Assembly: GCA_017305715.1 (NCBI GenBank) | Contig: JAFKKG010000032.1 | Coordinates: forward strand, 1 to 64,000 | Source of the DNA: Hyphomicrobiales bacterium | GTDB taxonomy: Bacteria > Pseudomonadota > Alphaproteobacteria > Rhizobiales > Xanthobacteraceae | Length of the DNA: 64,000 nucleotides | Direction of reading: 5' to 3' | In this document: one piece after another, positions 26,463-36,947 of the stretch | Layout: each line of letters starts with the position of its first letter | How positions within the stretch are numbered: the first letter of the stretch is position 1 | The notes under the pieces: generated by a model | Told to the model about the DNA's origin: nothing | The model's input: the letters and a program-made list of their open reading frames with translations, nothing else | The model's database searches: none | Translations under genes and position numbers: made by a program

Positions 26463-28679
26463 TTACGCTGCCGCCTGCTTCTTCGGCGGGAAGCGGCCGT
26501 AGAACGTCTCGTCCTTGGCCGCCATATCTTCCAGCAGTTTCGGCGGCGTGAAGCGGGAGCCGTATTTGGCTTCCAGCCTGTGGCAGAGCGCGACGAACTT
26601 CTTGGTGCCCATGAAGTCGATATAGGACAGCGTGCCGCCGGTGAACGGCGCGAAGCCGAAGCCGAGGATCGAGCCGACGTCGGCCTCGCGCATGTCGGTG
26701 ATGACGTGATCTTCCACCGTGCGCGCGGCTTCCACCGCCTGCACCACCAGGAAACGCTGCTTCAGCTCCTCGATGTCGAGCGTGTCGGGGTCGAGCTTCT
26801 TCGGCTGAAGGTCGGCCAATCCGCTCCACAGGCTCTTCTGGCCCTTGCCCTTCTCGGGATAGTCGTAAAAGCCCTTGCTGTTCTTGCGGCCGAGACGGCC
26901 CTGCTTCTCGACCAGCTCCACCATCAGCTTCTTCTGATCGGGGTTGATCGAGTTCGGTCCGAGATCGGCCTCGGTCGCCTTCATCACCTTGAGTCCGAGG
27001 TCGAGCGCGACCTCGTCTGACAGCGACAGCGGGCCGACCGGCATGCCGGCCATCTTGGCCGTGTTCTCGATCATCGCCGGCGGCACGCCTTCGAGGAACA
27101 TCTCGTTGCCCTCGGCGATGTAGCGGCCGACGCAGCGGTTGGCGTAGAAGCCCCTGGAGTCATTGACCACGATCGGCGTCTTGCCGATCATCCGCGTGTA
27201 ATCGAGCGCGGTGGCGAGCGCGGCATCGCCGGTGTTCTTGCCGACGATGATCTCGACCAGCATCATCTTCTCGACCGGCGAGAAGAAGTGGATGCCGATG
27301 AACTTGCCCTGGTCCTTGAACTCTTCGGCCAGCGAATTGATCGGCAGCGTCGAGGTGTTGGAGGCGAAGATCGCGCCGTCCTTCAACAGCGGCTGCGCCT
27401 TGGCATAGGTCTCGGCCTTGACCTTGCGATCCTCGAACACGGCCTCGATGACGAGGTCGCAATCGCTGAGCGCGCCGTACTCGGCGGTGGCGCTGATCCG
27501 CGACATGACAGCGTCGCGGTCGCTGTCCTTGGCGCGGCCCTTCTTGATGAGGTCGTCGATCACGGTCTGCGCATGGGCCTTGCCCTTGTCGGCGCTGGCC
27601 TGGTCGCGGTCGACAAGCACCACATCGATGCCGGCGCGCGCCGAGACGTAGCCGACGCTGGCGCCCATGAAGCCGGCGCCGATCACGGCAAGCTTCTTGA
27701 TCTTCGTCGGCGGCACGTTGGCCGGACGGCGTGCACCCTTGTTCAGTTCCTGCATCGACAGGAACAGGCTGCGGATCATCGCGGCGGCTTCGTTGGAGCG
27801 CAGGATCTGCGTGAAATAGCGCGACTCGACGCGCAAGCCCGCATCGATCGGCAACTGCAACCCTTCATAGACGCAGCTCATGATGGCGCGCGCCGCCGGA
27901 TAATTGTCGTAGGTCTCGCGGCGGTAGATCGCATTGCCCGCCGGGAACATCTGCATGCCCGCCTTGGAGAACACCGGGCCGCCGGGGAGCTTGAAACCCT
28001 TCTCGTCCCACGGCGCGACGGCCTTGCCGCCGCCCTTGATCCAGTCCTTGGCGGCCGTGATCATGTCGGCGGCCGGGACGATGGCGTGAATGAGGTTCAG
28101 CGCCTTGGCGCGCGTCAGGTTGACCGCTTCGCCCTTCAGCAGCAGTTGCATCGCATCGGCGGCCTGCACGATGCGCGGCACGCGCTGGGTGCCGCCGGCG
28201 CCGGGGAACAGGCCGACCTTCACTTCGGGCAATCCGAGCCGGGTCTTGGGATTGTCGGCGGCGACGCGGTAGTGGCAGGCCAGCGTCAGCTCAAAACCAC
28301 CGCCGAGCGCAAGCCCGTTGATCGCGGCGACCCACGGCTTGCCGGAAATTTCGATGTTGCGGAACACCTGCGAGAAGCGGCGGCTCTGGTCGAACAGATA
28401 CTGATTGGCCGCGACCTCGCCCTTGGCCTTGAGCATGTCGGCATATTGATGGGCCATGCCTTCGAGCATCGACAGATCAGCGCCCGCGCACAGCGCTTCC
28501 TTGCCCGAGGTGATGACGACGCCCTTCACGGCTGCGTCTGCGGTGGTCTGCTTGACGATTTCTTCCAGTTCGGTGACCGAGGTCTCGTCGAGCACGTTCA
28601 TCGAACGGCCGAGCGTGTCCCAGGTGACGAGCACGATGCCGTCGGCGTCGGTTTCCAGCTTGAAATTCTTGAAGGCCAT
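26463..28679 (-). CDS. Bifunctional enoyl-CoA hydratase / 3-hydroxyacyl-CoA dehydrogenase
   Basis: A 738-residue FadB/FadJ-type enzyme for steps two and three of beta-oxidation. The N-terminal crotonase domain has the catalytic pair Glu130 (GGGFELTLACHY) and Glu152 (LPEVKVGLFPGAGGTQR). The NAD-binding domain opens with GAGFMGASVGYVSARAG and is followed by the HFFSPVEKMMLVEI segment with the dehydrogenase His. Two C-terminal helical 3HCDH domains follow. ATG 28679 (MAFKNFKLE) is the family start. It is the last of three same-strand genes after an acyl-CoA dehydrogenase and a thiolase. Confidence 0.95.
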   Translation of the reverse strand: MAFKNFKLETDADGIVLVTWDTLGRSMNVLDETSVTELEEIVKQTTADAAVKGVVITSGKEALCAGADLSMLEGMAHQYADMLKAKGEVAANQYLFDQSRRFSQVFRNIEISGKPWVAAINGLALGGGFELTLACHYRVAADNPKTRLGLPEVKVGLFPGAGGTQRVPRIVQAADAMQLLLKGEAVNLTRAKALNLIHAIVPAADMITAAKDWIKGGGKAVAPWDEKGFKLPGGPVFSKAGMQMFPAGNAIYRRETYDNYPAARAIMSCVYEGLQLPIDAGLRVESRYFTQILRSNEAAAMIRSLFLSMQELNKGARRPANVPPTKIKKLAVIGAGFMGASVGYVSARAGIDVVLVDRDQASADKGKAHAQTVIDDLIKKGRAKDSDRDAVMSRISATAEYGALSDCDLVIEAVFEDRKVKAETYAKAQPLLKDGAIFASNTSTLPINSLAEEFKDQGKFIGIHFFSPVEKMMLVEIIVGKNTGDAALATALDYTRMIGKTPIVVNDSRGFYANRCVGRYIAEGNEMFLEGVPPAMIENTAKMAGMPVGPLSLSDEVALDLGLKVMKATEADLGPNSINPDQKKLMVELVEKQGRLGRKNSKGFYDYPEKGKGQKSLWSGLADLQPKKLDPDTLDIEELKQRFLVVQAVEAARTVEDHVITDMREADVGSILGFGFAPFTGGTLSYIDFMGTKKFVALCHRLEAKYGSRFTPPKLLEDMAAKDETFYGRFPPKKQAAA

Positions 28680-28705
28680 GTTGGTCGCTCCCAATGCGTT
28701 CGCTA

Positions 28706-28797
28706 CGTAGGGTGGGCAAAGGCGCGCTTCGCGCCGTGCCCACCATTTTCATTCGGTGCTTGTGAAGGTGGGCACGCTTCGCTTTGCCCACCCTACG
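28706..28797. repeat. Dispersed long inverted repeat
   Basis: CGTAGGGTGGGCAAAG is inverted as CTTTGCCCACCCTACG about 75 bases later, with an inner pair GTGCCCACC / GGTGGGCAC. It lies between the thiolase and the bifunctional enzyme. The same family recurs at 60274-60365. Confidence 0.8.
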
Positions 28798-28806
28798 GAT
28801 TACGCG

Positions 28807-30015
<1,209 letters not shown>

Positions 30016-30089
30016 GACGCTCTCCTTATATGAGGATCATAATATATAGCTGGAAGATGTGCGTGTCTCGCAGAAACGGCGAAGCGATG

Positions 30090-31880
30090 TCAGAACGCTT
30101 CCGCCGCCAATTCCATGGTGGTCGCGCAGCCGGTCTGGATGCGCGCGAGGTGTACCGAGGTTTCCGGCAGCATCCGCTCCATGAAGAAGCGGCCGGTCAC
30201 GAGCTTGGTGGAGAGGTAGGGCGTGGCCCCGCCGGACGCAATCTTGTCCTGCGCCACCTTGGCCATCCGTGCCCACATATAGGCGAAGGTGACGAGGCCG
30301 AACAATTGCATGTAGTCGGTGGCGGCGGCCCCGGCATTGTCCGGCTTGGTCAGCGCGTTCTGCATCAGCCAGCCGGTGGCCTGCTGCAGATGGCCGAGCG
30401 CGGTCGAGAGCGGCGTCACGAACGGCTTCATGGCCTCGTTGCCGCCGTGCTCCTTCGCAAAAGCACCGACTTCGCCGAAGAACGCCATCACGGCGCGGCC
30501 GCCGTCGCGCGGCAGTTTGCGCCCGACGAGATCCAGCGCCTGAATGCCGTTGGCGCCCTCATAGAGCATGGCGATGCGGGCATCGCGCACGAACTGCTCC
30601 ATGCCGTGCTCGGCGATATAGCCGTGGCCGCCATACATCTGCTGCGCCAGCACCGAATTGGAGAATCCGACATCGGTCATCACGCCCTTCATGACCGGCG
30701 TCATCAGGCCCATGTGATCGTCGGCTTCCTGGCGGTCCTTCGGATCGGGCGAGCGGTGCGCGACGTCGCTCTTCAGCGCGGTCCACACCACCATGGCGCG
30801 GGCCGCCTCGTTGAAGGCCCGGATCGTCAGCAGCACGCGGCGCACGTCGGGATGGACGATGATGGGATCGGCCGGCTTGTCCGGATCCTTGGCGCCGGTC
30901 AGCGAACGGCCCTGCAAGCGCTCGCGCGCATAATTGACCGCGTTCTGGTAGGCGACCTCGGACTGCGCGAGGCCCTGCACGGCGACGCCGAGGCGGGCCT
31001 CGTTCATCATCACGAACATGCCCTGCATGCCCTTGTTCTCCTCACCGATCAGCCAGCCGGTGGCGCCGTCGTAATTCATCACGCAGGTGGCGTTGCCGTG
31101 GATGCCCATCTTGTGCTCGATCGAGCCGCAGGACACGCCGTTGCGCTGCCCCAGCGAGCCATCGGCATTGACCAGCACCTTGGGCACCACGAACAGCGAG
31201 ACGCCCTTGATGCCCGCTGGCGCCCCCTCGATGCGCGCCAGCACGAGATGGATGATGTTCTCGGCAAGGTCGTGCTCGCCGGCCGAGATGAAGATCTTGG
31301 TGCCCGTGATCTTGTAGCTGCCGTCGGCCTGCTTGACGGCCTTGGTGCGGAGCAGGCCGAGATCGGTGCCGCATTGCGGCTCGGTGAGGTTCATGGTGCC
31401 GGTCCATTCTCCGGCCACCATCTTCGGCACGAACATCTTCTTCTGTTCGGGCTTGCCGTGCACCATCAAGGCTGCGGTCGCGCCCATGGTCAGGCCGCCA
31501 TACATCGAAAACGCCATGTTGGCCGCGCTCTGAAACTCGGTCACGACCTGGCTCAGCGTGACCGGCAGCCCCTGCCCGCCATATTCCGCCGGAGCTGACA
31601 GCCCGAGCCAGCCGCCCTCGGCGACCTGCTTGAAGGCTTCCTTGAAGCCCTTCGGCGTGGTGACGCTTCCGTCGTCGTGGCGAACGCAGCCTTCGAGATC
31701 GCCGACGCGGTTCAGCGGCTGCAGCACCTGCTCGGACAGTTTGGCCGCTTCCCCGATGATCGCTTCCCGGACATCGGCCGAGGCATCGCTAAAACCCGGA
31801 AGATTGTCGTAGCGGTCGATCTGGAACACGTCGTTGAGCAGGAAGGTGACGTCTTCAACGGGGGCTTTGTAGGTCGGCAT
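30090..31880 (-). CDS. Acyl-CoA dehydrogenase (long form)
   Basis: A 596-residue FAD enzyme for the first step of beta-oxidation. It has the N-terminal extension typical of this long class (YKAPVEDVTFLLNDVFQIDRY), the flavin/substrate phrases MNLTEPQCGTDLGLLRTKA and KIFISAGEHDL, the C-terminal helical domain with YGGHGYIAEHGMEQFVRDARI, and an extra C-terminal acetyl-CoA-dehydrogenase-type domain after about residue 470. It is the first gene of the set with thiolase 74 bp downstream. Electron acceptor would be ETF. Confidence 0.95.
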   Translation of the reverse strand: MPTYKAPVEDVTFLLNDVFQIDRYDNLPGFSDASADVREAIIGEAAKLSEQVLQPLNRVGDLEGCVRHDDGSVTTPKGFKEAFKQVAEGGWLGLSAPAEYGGQGLPVTLSQVVTEFQSAANMAFSMYGGLTMGATAALMVHGKPEQKKMFVPKMVAGEWTGTMNLTEPQCGTDLGLLRTKAVKQADGSYKITGTKIFISAGEHDLAENIIHLVLARIEGAPAGIKGVSLFVVPKVLVNADGSLGQRNGVSCGSIEHKMGIHGNATCVMNYDGATGWLIGEENKGMQGMFVMMNEARLGVAVQGLAQSEVAYQNAVNYARERLQGRSLTGAKDPDKPADPIIVHPDVRRVLLTIRAFNEAARAMVVWTALKSDVAHRSPDPKDRQEADDHMGLMTPVMKGVMTDVGFSNSVLAQQMYGGHGYIAEHGMEQFVRDARIAMLYEGANGIQALDLVGRKLPRDGGRAVMAFFGEVGAFAKEHGGNEAMKPFVTPLSTALGHLQQATGWLMQNALTKPDNAGAAATDYMQLFGLVTFAYMWARMAKVAQDKIASGGATPYLSTKLVTGRFFMERMLPETSVHLARIQTGCATTMELAAEAF

Positions 31881-32042
31881 GGTGTTCTCCCGGCAGGGCA
31901 GACTGAATTGGCTGATACGTTTCGGATGAAGGTTGGCAGGCCAGCGGGCGCTTTGTTCCAGAAATGGACCTTATCCGGTTCCGGGGGTCCGAGGGAGGGA
32001 TCGACGCAGCAAATATCGCGGCAGCGGCGTAACGACGCCGCC

Positions 32043-32426
32043 TCACGGTTTGGCGAGTTGCGCGCCCATCAGCTGATGCAGCAGGTTCATGGCCTTGAGC
32101 GGCCGCGCCATCACCTTGAAGTGCGTGATCTTGCCGTCCGCGAAGCGGATGATGTCGACGCCGTTGATCACGATGCCGTCGATTTCTTTTTCGAATTCGA
32201 GCACGGCGCCATTGTCGCTGCGCCATTCGCCGACATATTTGAATCCCGGGCCGCCCAGCACTTTCTCGGCGCTCGACAGATATTTGAAGGTGATGTCACG
32301 CCCGCGCTGCGGCGTGTGGACCACGGGACTCTCGAACACCGCGTCGGGGTGGAGCAGATCCCAAAGCGCCGCGGCGTCGTGCGACTTCATGTAGCCGTAC
32401 CATTTATCGAGGGCAGTCGCGGTCAT
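32043..32426 (-). CDS. NTF2-like (SnoaL-type) protein
   Basis: A 127-residue cone-fold protein of the NTF2/SnoaL superfamily: LDKWYGYMKSHDAAALWDLLHPDAVFESPV at the start and GAVLEFEKEIDGIVINGVDIIRFADGKI in the beta sheet. Similar proteins are small-ligand isomerases or binding proteins; no catalytic assignment is possible. It is divergent from a PadR regulator across a 163-bp gap containing an elaborate inverted repeat, and is its likely target. A long overlapping frame on the same strand is a shadow. Confidence 0.88.
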   Translation of the reverse strand: MTATALDKWYGYMKSHDAAALWDLLHPDAVFESPVVHTPQRGRDITFKYLSSAEKVLGGPGFKYVGEWRSDNGAVLEFEKEIDGIVINGVDIIRFADGKITHFKVMARPLKAMNLLHQLMGAQLAKP

Positions 32427-32472
32427 GATGCGTCTCCGATCGGCTCAAAACGGGTTCCGGCACAATCTTATG

Positions 32473-32513
32473 CACGTTGACGCATATGCAACTTTATGCA
32501 TAAAGTCAACGTG
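32473..32513. promoter_or_regulatory. Overlapping divergent promoters with PadR-type operator
   Basis: CACGTTGAC (32473-32481) is inverted as GTCAACGTG (32505-32513). Between them lies the perfect palindrome TTTATGCATAAA (32493-32504). On the plus strand TTGACG-N18-TAAAGT forms a promoter for padR; on the minus strand TTGACT-N17-TATGCG forms one for the NTF2-like gene. One regulator bound here would block both. Confidence 0.6.
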
Positions 32514-32589
32514 ACAATTTGATCGGGAATCTGGGTCCCCCTCTTTCCTTGCATCGGGTTGTTTTCGCGATTTTTGGGGGATCGGCGGT

Positions 32590-33171
32590 TTGGCGCTCGG
32601 TGACGCAATCCTGGCTTGTCTGACGGAACGGCCGATGTCGGGCTACGAACTCGCCAAGACATTCGACTCCTCGATCGGCTTCTTCTGGAAGGCCGACCAC
32701 CAGCAGATCTATCGCGAGCTCTCGAAACTGCGGGATCGCGGCCACATCGAGGGCCATGAGGTGGTCCAGTCCGGCAAGCCGAACAAGCTGGTCTATACGC
32801 TGACGGCCGATGGCCGGGCCGCGCTGCGGCACTGGGGCGCCCGGCCGAGCACCCCGCCGATGATCAAGGATGACCTCCTGGTACGGCTGTGCGCGCTCGA
32901 CAGCTTCGATGTCGAGCCGTTGCGCGCCGACCTGATGGCGCGGCTCGAACACCACCGCGACCGCTTCGCCCATTACGAGCGCATCCTCAACAAGCTGTTC
33001 CCCGATGGGGTGGCCACCACCGTCGCCGATACCGGCAAGCTGCTCGGCCTGCGCATCGGGCTGCGCCATGAACGCATGGTGGCGGAATGGTGCGAGGAGG
33101 CGCTGTCCGCGATCTCGAAGCCGCCCGGCGTGCTGCTGCTGGAAGACTGCCGGCGCGAAAACAACGGCTGA
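32590..33171 (+). CDS. PadR-family regulator
   Basis: A 193-residue regulator with an N-terminal PadR winged helix (LGDAILACLTERPMSGYELAKTF, then IYRELSKLRDRGHI, residues 2-60) and a C-terminal helical dimerisation region of the Vir_act_alpha_C type. The start is TTG at 32590, the position that gives the normal PadR N-terminus; no ATG or GTG is available nearby. Weak start and operator in its promoter suggest low, self-controlled expression. Effector unknown. Confidence 0.9.
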   Translation: MALGDAILACLTERPMSGYELAKTFDSSIGFFWKADHQQIYRELSKLRDRGHIEGHEVVQSGKPNKLVYTLTADGRAALRHWGARPSTPPMIKDDLLVRLCALDSFDVEPLRADLMARLEHHRDRFAHYERILNKLFPDGVATTVADTGKLLGLRIGLRHERMVAEWCEEALSAISKPPGVLLLEDCRRENNG

Positions 33172-33233
33172 ACGGCGCCCGGGGCGCCCGGGCCGGGTTC
33201 CAAGGTTAACTTTTAGCTACCCGGCCGCATTCC

Positions 33234-33248
33234 TTAACCCGTTATTTA
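33234..33248. promoter_or_regulatory. Possible CtrA box upstream of the PodJ-like gene
   Basis: TTAACCCGTTATTTA fits TTAA-N7-TTAA with one mismatch in the second half. It lies 125 bp before the PodJ-like ATG. A GANTC (CcrM methylation) site follows at 33352-33356. Both features are usual for cell-cycle genes in Alphaproteobacteria, but each also occurs by chance. Confidence 0.35.
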
Positions 33249-33372
33249 CCGTAACGCGAAAAAGTCAGGATCTGAGGCAGACGACCCGCGCGAAATTCGA
33301 TTGTCTCCAGGGTTGGGACGCGCGGGGAGGCTGCAGGCGCAGGAAGCGCCGGAGTCGGAACCGGACGAGAGC

Positions 33373-36300
33373 ATGAATTCGCGCGTATCGTGGAGTGTAG
33401 AGGGCATCGATCCATCCGTCCGCGAAAGGGCCGAGGCGGCCGCGCGGCGTGCCGGCATGTCGCTCAGCGACTGGCTCAATTCCACCCTCGGCGAATCGAC
33501 GCCGCCCAATTTCCGGGGCGCTTACGAAGCACCGCCGGCCAGGGAACAGCCGGCAATGCCGAGCCAGGAAAGCCGCGACGTTGCGGATATTCACCAGCGG
33601 CTCGATGCAATCACCCGGCAAATCGATCAGATCTCGCGCCCTGCCCCGCGCCCCGATGCGCCCCGCGCCGAAGCGCCCCGTCCCGAGCCGACCGTCGCGC
33701 GGCAGTTGAACGACGCCATCTCGCGCCTCGATGCCCGGCTGTCGCAGATTTCCAATCACGCCCCGCACCCGCCGGCGATGCAGGACAGGCAGCGCCAGGC
33801 CGAGATGGTCGAGCGCGCCGCCGCGCAAGTCTATCGTCCCTCGCCGCCGCTGAGCCCGGTGTCGTTCGATTCGGCGATCGCCGAAATCGCCGCGCGCCAG
33901 AGCGAACTGGACGGCGTGCCGGCGCGGCAGACGCCGCCGCGCAGCGCGCCGCCGATGGCACCGGGCGCCCCTGCCATGGCTTATGCGCCGCCGGTGCAGC
34001 AGCCCGCACCTGCTCCCATGCCCGCAGGTCCGGATTTCACCTCGCTGGAACGGCATCTGCTCAAGATCACCAGCCAGATCGAGTCGCTGCAACGTCCCGA
34101 CCATGTCGAGCAATCGATTGCGGCCTTCCGCACCGAGCTTGCCGACATCCGCCGCGCTATCACCGAGGCGATGCCGCGCCAGGCGATCGATTCGATCGAG
34201 ACCGAAATCCGCTCGCTGTCGCGCCGGATCGACGAGACCCGCCAGAACGGCACCGACGCGCAGGTGCTGGCCAACCTCGAGCGCGCGCTCGGCGAAATCT
34301 ACGACGCGCTGCGTGCGCTCAAGCCGGCAGAACAGCTCACCGGCTATGACGACGCGATCCGCAATCTCGGCACCAAGCTCGACCTGATCCTGCGTTCGAA
34401 CGACGATCCGTCGACGGTGCGCCAGCTCGAAGAAGCGATCTCGGCGATGCGCGGCATCGCCGCCAACGTCGCGTCCAACGACGCGCTGACACGGGTTTCC
34501 GAGGATCTGCACGCGCTGTCGGCCAAGGTCGACCAATTGTCGCGCGCCGGCGACAACAGCGATTCGCTTGCCAGCATCGAAGCGCGTATTGCGGCGCTGA
34601 CCTCGTCGATCGAAACCCGCGAGCGGCCGGCCCCGAGCGACAATTCCGAATATATCGAAGGCGCGCTGCGCTCGCTGTCCGAACGGCTGGATCGCATCCC
34701 GGCCGGCAACGACAACGCGTCGGCCTTCGCCCATCTCGAACAGCGCGTGACCTATCTGCTGGAGCGGCTGGAGAACTCCGCCGGCGCGGCCGGTTCCGGC
34801 GGCGGCAATCTCGGCCGGGTCGAGGAAGGCCTGCAGGACATCCTGCGCCACCTCGAACACCAGCACGCCAATCTGGCGCGGCTCGCCGACAACACCAGCA
34901 GCTACAGCGCGCCGCAGCCGATGGATTCCGGCATCGTCGAAGCCGTCAAGCGCGAATTGTCCGATCTCCGCTTCAGCCAGTCGGAAACCGACCGCCGCAC
35001 GCAGGATTCGCTGGAAACCGTTCACTCCACGCTCGGGCATGTGGTCGATCGCCTCGCGATGATCGAAGGCGACCTGCGCGCGGTTCGCGCCGCGCCGCCT
35101 GCGGCAGCTCCTGCCCCCGCAACGATCGACGCCCGCGAAGAGGCGCCGCGCGCGATGATGCCGCCGCCGAGCTCCGCAGCGCCGGCCCAGAACTTTGCGC
35201 CGCAGGCCTATGCACCCCAGCCGAAGCCGGAGCTGCCGAATCCCGCAGCCTCCCAGGAACATTTCGCCGCCGCGCCGCGCGAATTCCATGCCGCCGAGCC
35301 GCTGACGCCACCGACCCTGCCGCCGGTGACGCCGCGCGCCATCAGCGAAATCCTCGAACCGCACACCACGGCGCCGCGCACCGCGATCGCGCCGGAATTG
35401 CCGCCGGATCATCCGCTGGAACCGGGCACACGGCCCACCGGGCGGGTGTCGTCGCCATCGGAGCGGATCGCCGCGTCCGAAAGCGTGATCAATGAAATCT
35501 CCGCCGTCGCCAAGGAGCCGGTGAGTTCGTCGAGCTTCATCGCCGCCGCCCGCCGCGCCGCACAGGCCGCTGCCGCAGCCCCTGCCAACGAGAAGGCGGC
35601 GAAGGCGGCTGCGAAGGCCGGCGCCAAGGCCAGCGCCAAGGCTGCCGCGGTCGACAAGAACAAGAGCGCGGACGGCAAGACAGCCACCAACATCACCTCC
35701 AGGATCCGTTCGCTGCTGGTCGGCGCGAGCGTGGTCGTGATCGTGCTCGGCACCTTCAAGATGGCGATGACGCTGCTCGACACCGGCAGCGCGCCGCCGA
35801 TGCCGCAGATGGAATCCACCGATCCCGCGCCGTCGGCCCAGGCGCCGACGGACAGCGCCAAGCCCGCGATGCCGGCACCCGCCGCGCCCTCGATGATCTC
35901 GCCGGCGCCGATCGGCCGGCAATCGAACGGCGGTTCGGCCCCGAACCTGCTGGACAGCGCGCAAATCGCGATCCCGCAGGCGACCATTCCGCAAATCACG
36001 CCCGTCACGCTTCCGCCGCAGGCGGCGCTGTCCGTTCCGCCGCAGACGGTGATCTCGCCGGGCAATGCGAGCGACGTCACCGGTGCGATCTCGGCGGCAA
36101 CCGTCTCCGGCAAGCTTGGAACGGTGCAGATCCCCGCAGGCGAGAAACTGCCCGATGGCATCGGCGGACCGGTGCTGCGCGCGGCCGCGCTGAAGGGCGA
36201 TCCGGCCGCGGCCTACGAAGTCGGCGTGCGGTTTGCCGAGGGCAAGGGCGTTGCGGCCAATCTCGATGAAGCCGCCAAATGGTATGACCGCGCGGCGCAG

Positions 36301-36876
36301 GCCGGCGTGGTGCCCGCGATCTTCCGGCTCGGCACCTTCTACGAGAAGGGCATGAGCGTGAAAAAGGACGTCGAAATCGCCCGCCGTTACTATCTGCAGG
36401 CCGCCGAGCGCGGCAACGCCAAGGCGATGCATAATCTGGCCGTGCTCGACGCCGATGGCGGCGGCAAGGGCGCCAATTACAAGAGCGCGTCGCAATGGTT
36501 CCGCAAGGCCGCCGATCGCGGCGTCGCCGACAGCCAGTTCAACCTCGGCATCCTCTATGCCCGCGGCATCGGCGTCGAACAGAACCTCGCCGAATCCTTC
36601 AAATGGTTCAGCCTCGCGGCCGCCCAGGGCGATGCGGATTCCGGCCGCAAGCGCGACGATATCGCCAAGCGCCTCGACGCCCAGTCGCTGGCCGCGGCCA
36701 AGCTTGCGATCCAGACCTTTACACCGGAGCCGCAGCCGGATGCCGCCGTCAATGCGGCGGCCCCGGCCGGCGGTTGGGATCCGGCGCCCGCGCCGGCAGC
36801 CGCGACCAAACCTGCCGCCAAGCAGGCCGCGACCAAGCGCGCCGCGGCGGCGCTGCCGCTGGCATCGCCCCGATAA
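33373..36876 (+). CDS. PodJ-like polar protein with Sel1 repeats
   Basis: A 1167-residue protein. It opens MNSRVSWSVEGIDPSVRERA and a Ser-Asp-Trp-Leu box typical of this rhizobial family. A long cytoplasmic region follows, with Pro/Ala-rich linkers and heptad stretches (about residues 220-500) predicted as coiled coil. One membrane helix lies near residues 780-797 (LLVGASVVVIVLGTFKMAM). The periplasmic part carries about four Sel1 repeats (about 930-1105: AAYEVGVRFAEGKGVAANLDEA and following). This matches PodJ-type polar organisers. The terminal peptidoglycan-binding domain is replaced by an Ala/Pro tail. ATG 33373 is preferred to TTG 33301. The fully open antisense frame is a GC-bias artefact. 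Confidence 0.85.
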   Translation: MNSRVSWSVEGIDPSVRERAEAAARRAGMSLSDWLNSTLGESTPPNFRGAYEAPPAREQPAMPSQESRDVADIHQRLDAITRQIDQISRPAPRPDAPRAEAPRPEPTVARQLNDAISRLDARLSQISNHAPHPPAMQDRQRQAEMVERAAAQVYRPSPPLSPVSFDSAIAEIAARQSELDGVPARQTPPRSAPPMAPGAPAMAYAPPVQQPAPAPMPAGPDFTSLERHLLKITSQIESLQRPDHVEQSIAAFRTELADIRRAITEAMPRQAIDSIETEIRSLSRRIDETRQNGTDAQVLANLERALGEIYDALRALKPAEQLTGYDDAIRNLGTKLDLILRSNDDPSTVRQLEEAISAMRGIAANVASNDALTRVSEDLHALSAKVDQLSRAGDNSDSLASIEARIAALTSSIETRERPAPSDNSEYIEGALRSLSERLDRIPAGNDNASAFAHLEQRVTYLLERLENSAGAAGSGGGNLGRVEEGLQDILRHLEHQHANLARLADNTSSYSAPQPMDSGIVEAVKRELSDLRFSQSETDRRTQDSLETVHSTLGHVVDRLAMIEGDLRAVRAAPPAAAPAPATIDAREEAPRAMMPPPSSAAPAQNFAPQAYAPQPKPELPNPAASQEHFAAAPREFHAAEPLTPPTLPPVTPRAISEILEPHTTAPRTAIAPELPPDHPLEPGTRPTGRVSSPSERIAASESVINEISAVAKEPVSSSSFIAAARRAAQAAAAAPANEKAAKAAAKAGAKASAKAAAVDKNKSADGKTATNITSRIRSLLVGASVVVIVLGTFKMAMTLLDTGSAPPMPQMESTDPAPSAQAPTDSAKPAMPAPAAPSMISPAPIGRQSNGGSAPNLLDSAQIAIPQATIPQITPVTLPPQAALSVPPQTVISPGNASDVTGAISAATVSGKLGTVQIPAGEKLPDGIGGPVLRAAALKGDPAAAYEVGVRFAEGKGVAANLDEAAKWYDRAAQAGVVPAIFRLGTFYEKGMSVKKDVEIARRYYLQAAERGNAKAMHNLAVLDADGGGKGANYKSASQWFRKAADRGVADSQFNLGILYARGIGVEQNLAESFKWFSLAAAQGDADSGRKRDDIAKRLDAQSLAAAKLAIQTFTPEPQPDAAVNAAAPAGGWDPAPAPAAATKPAAKQAATKRAAAALPLASPR

Positions 36877-36947
36877 TCCTCCCATATTAGAGACGCATCA
36901 TCGCGCGGGGCCGGAATGGCCTCGCACGACTTTGGCGTGAGGATCGA

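Noticed and set aside
33265-36885. Fully open 1206-codon frame antisense to the PodJ-like gene
   Set aside because: Its Arg/Gly/His-rich, low-complexity composition is that of a mirror frame of a high-GC gene; no start context or domain. The sense frame has clear helix and Sel1 repeats.
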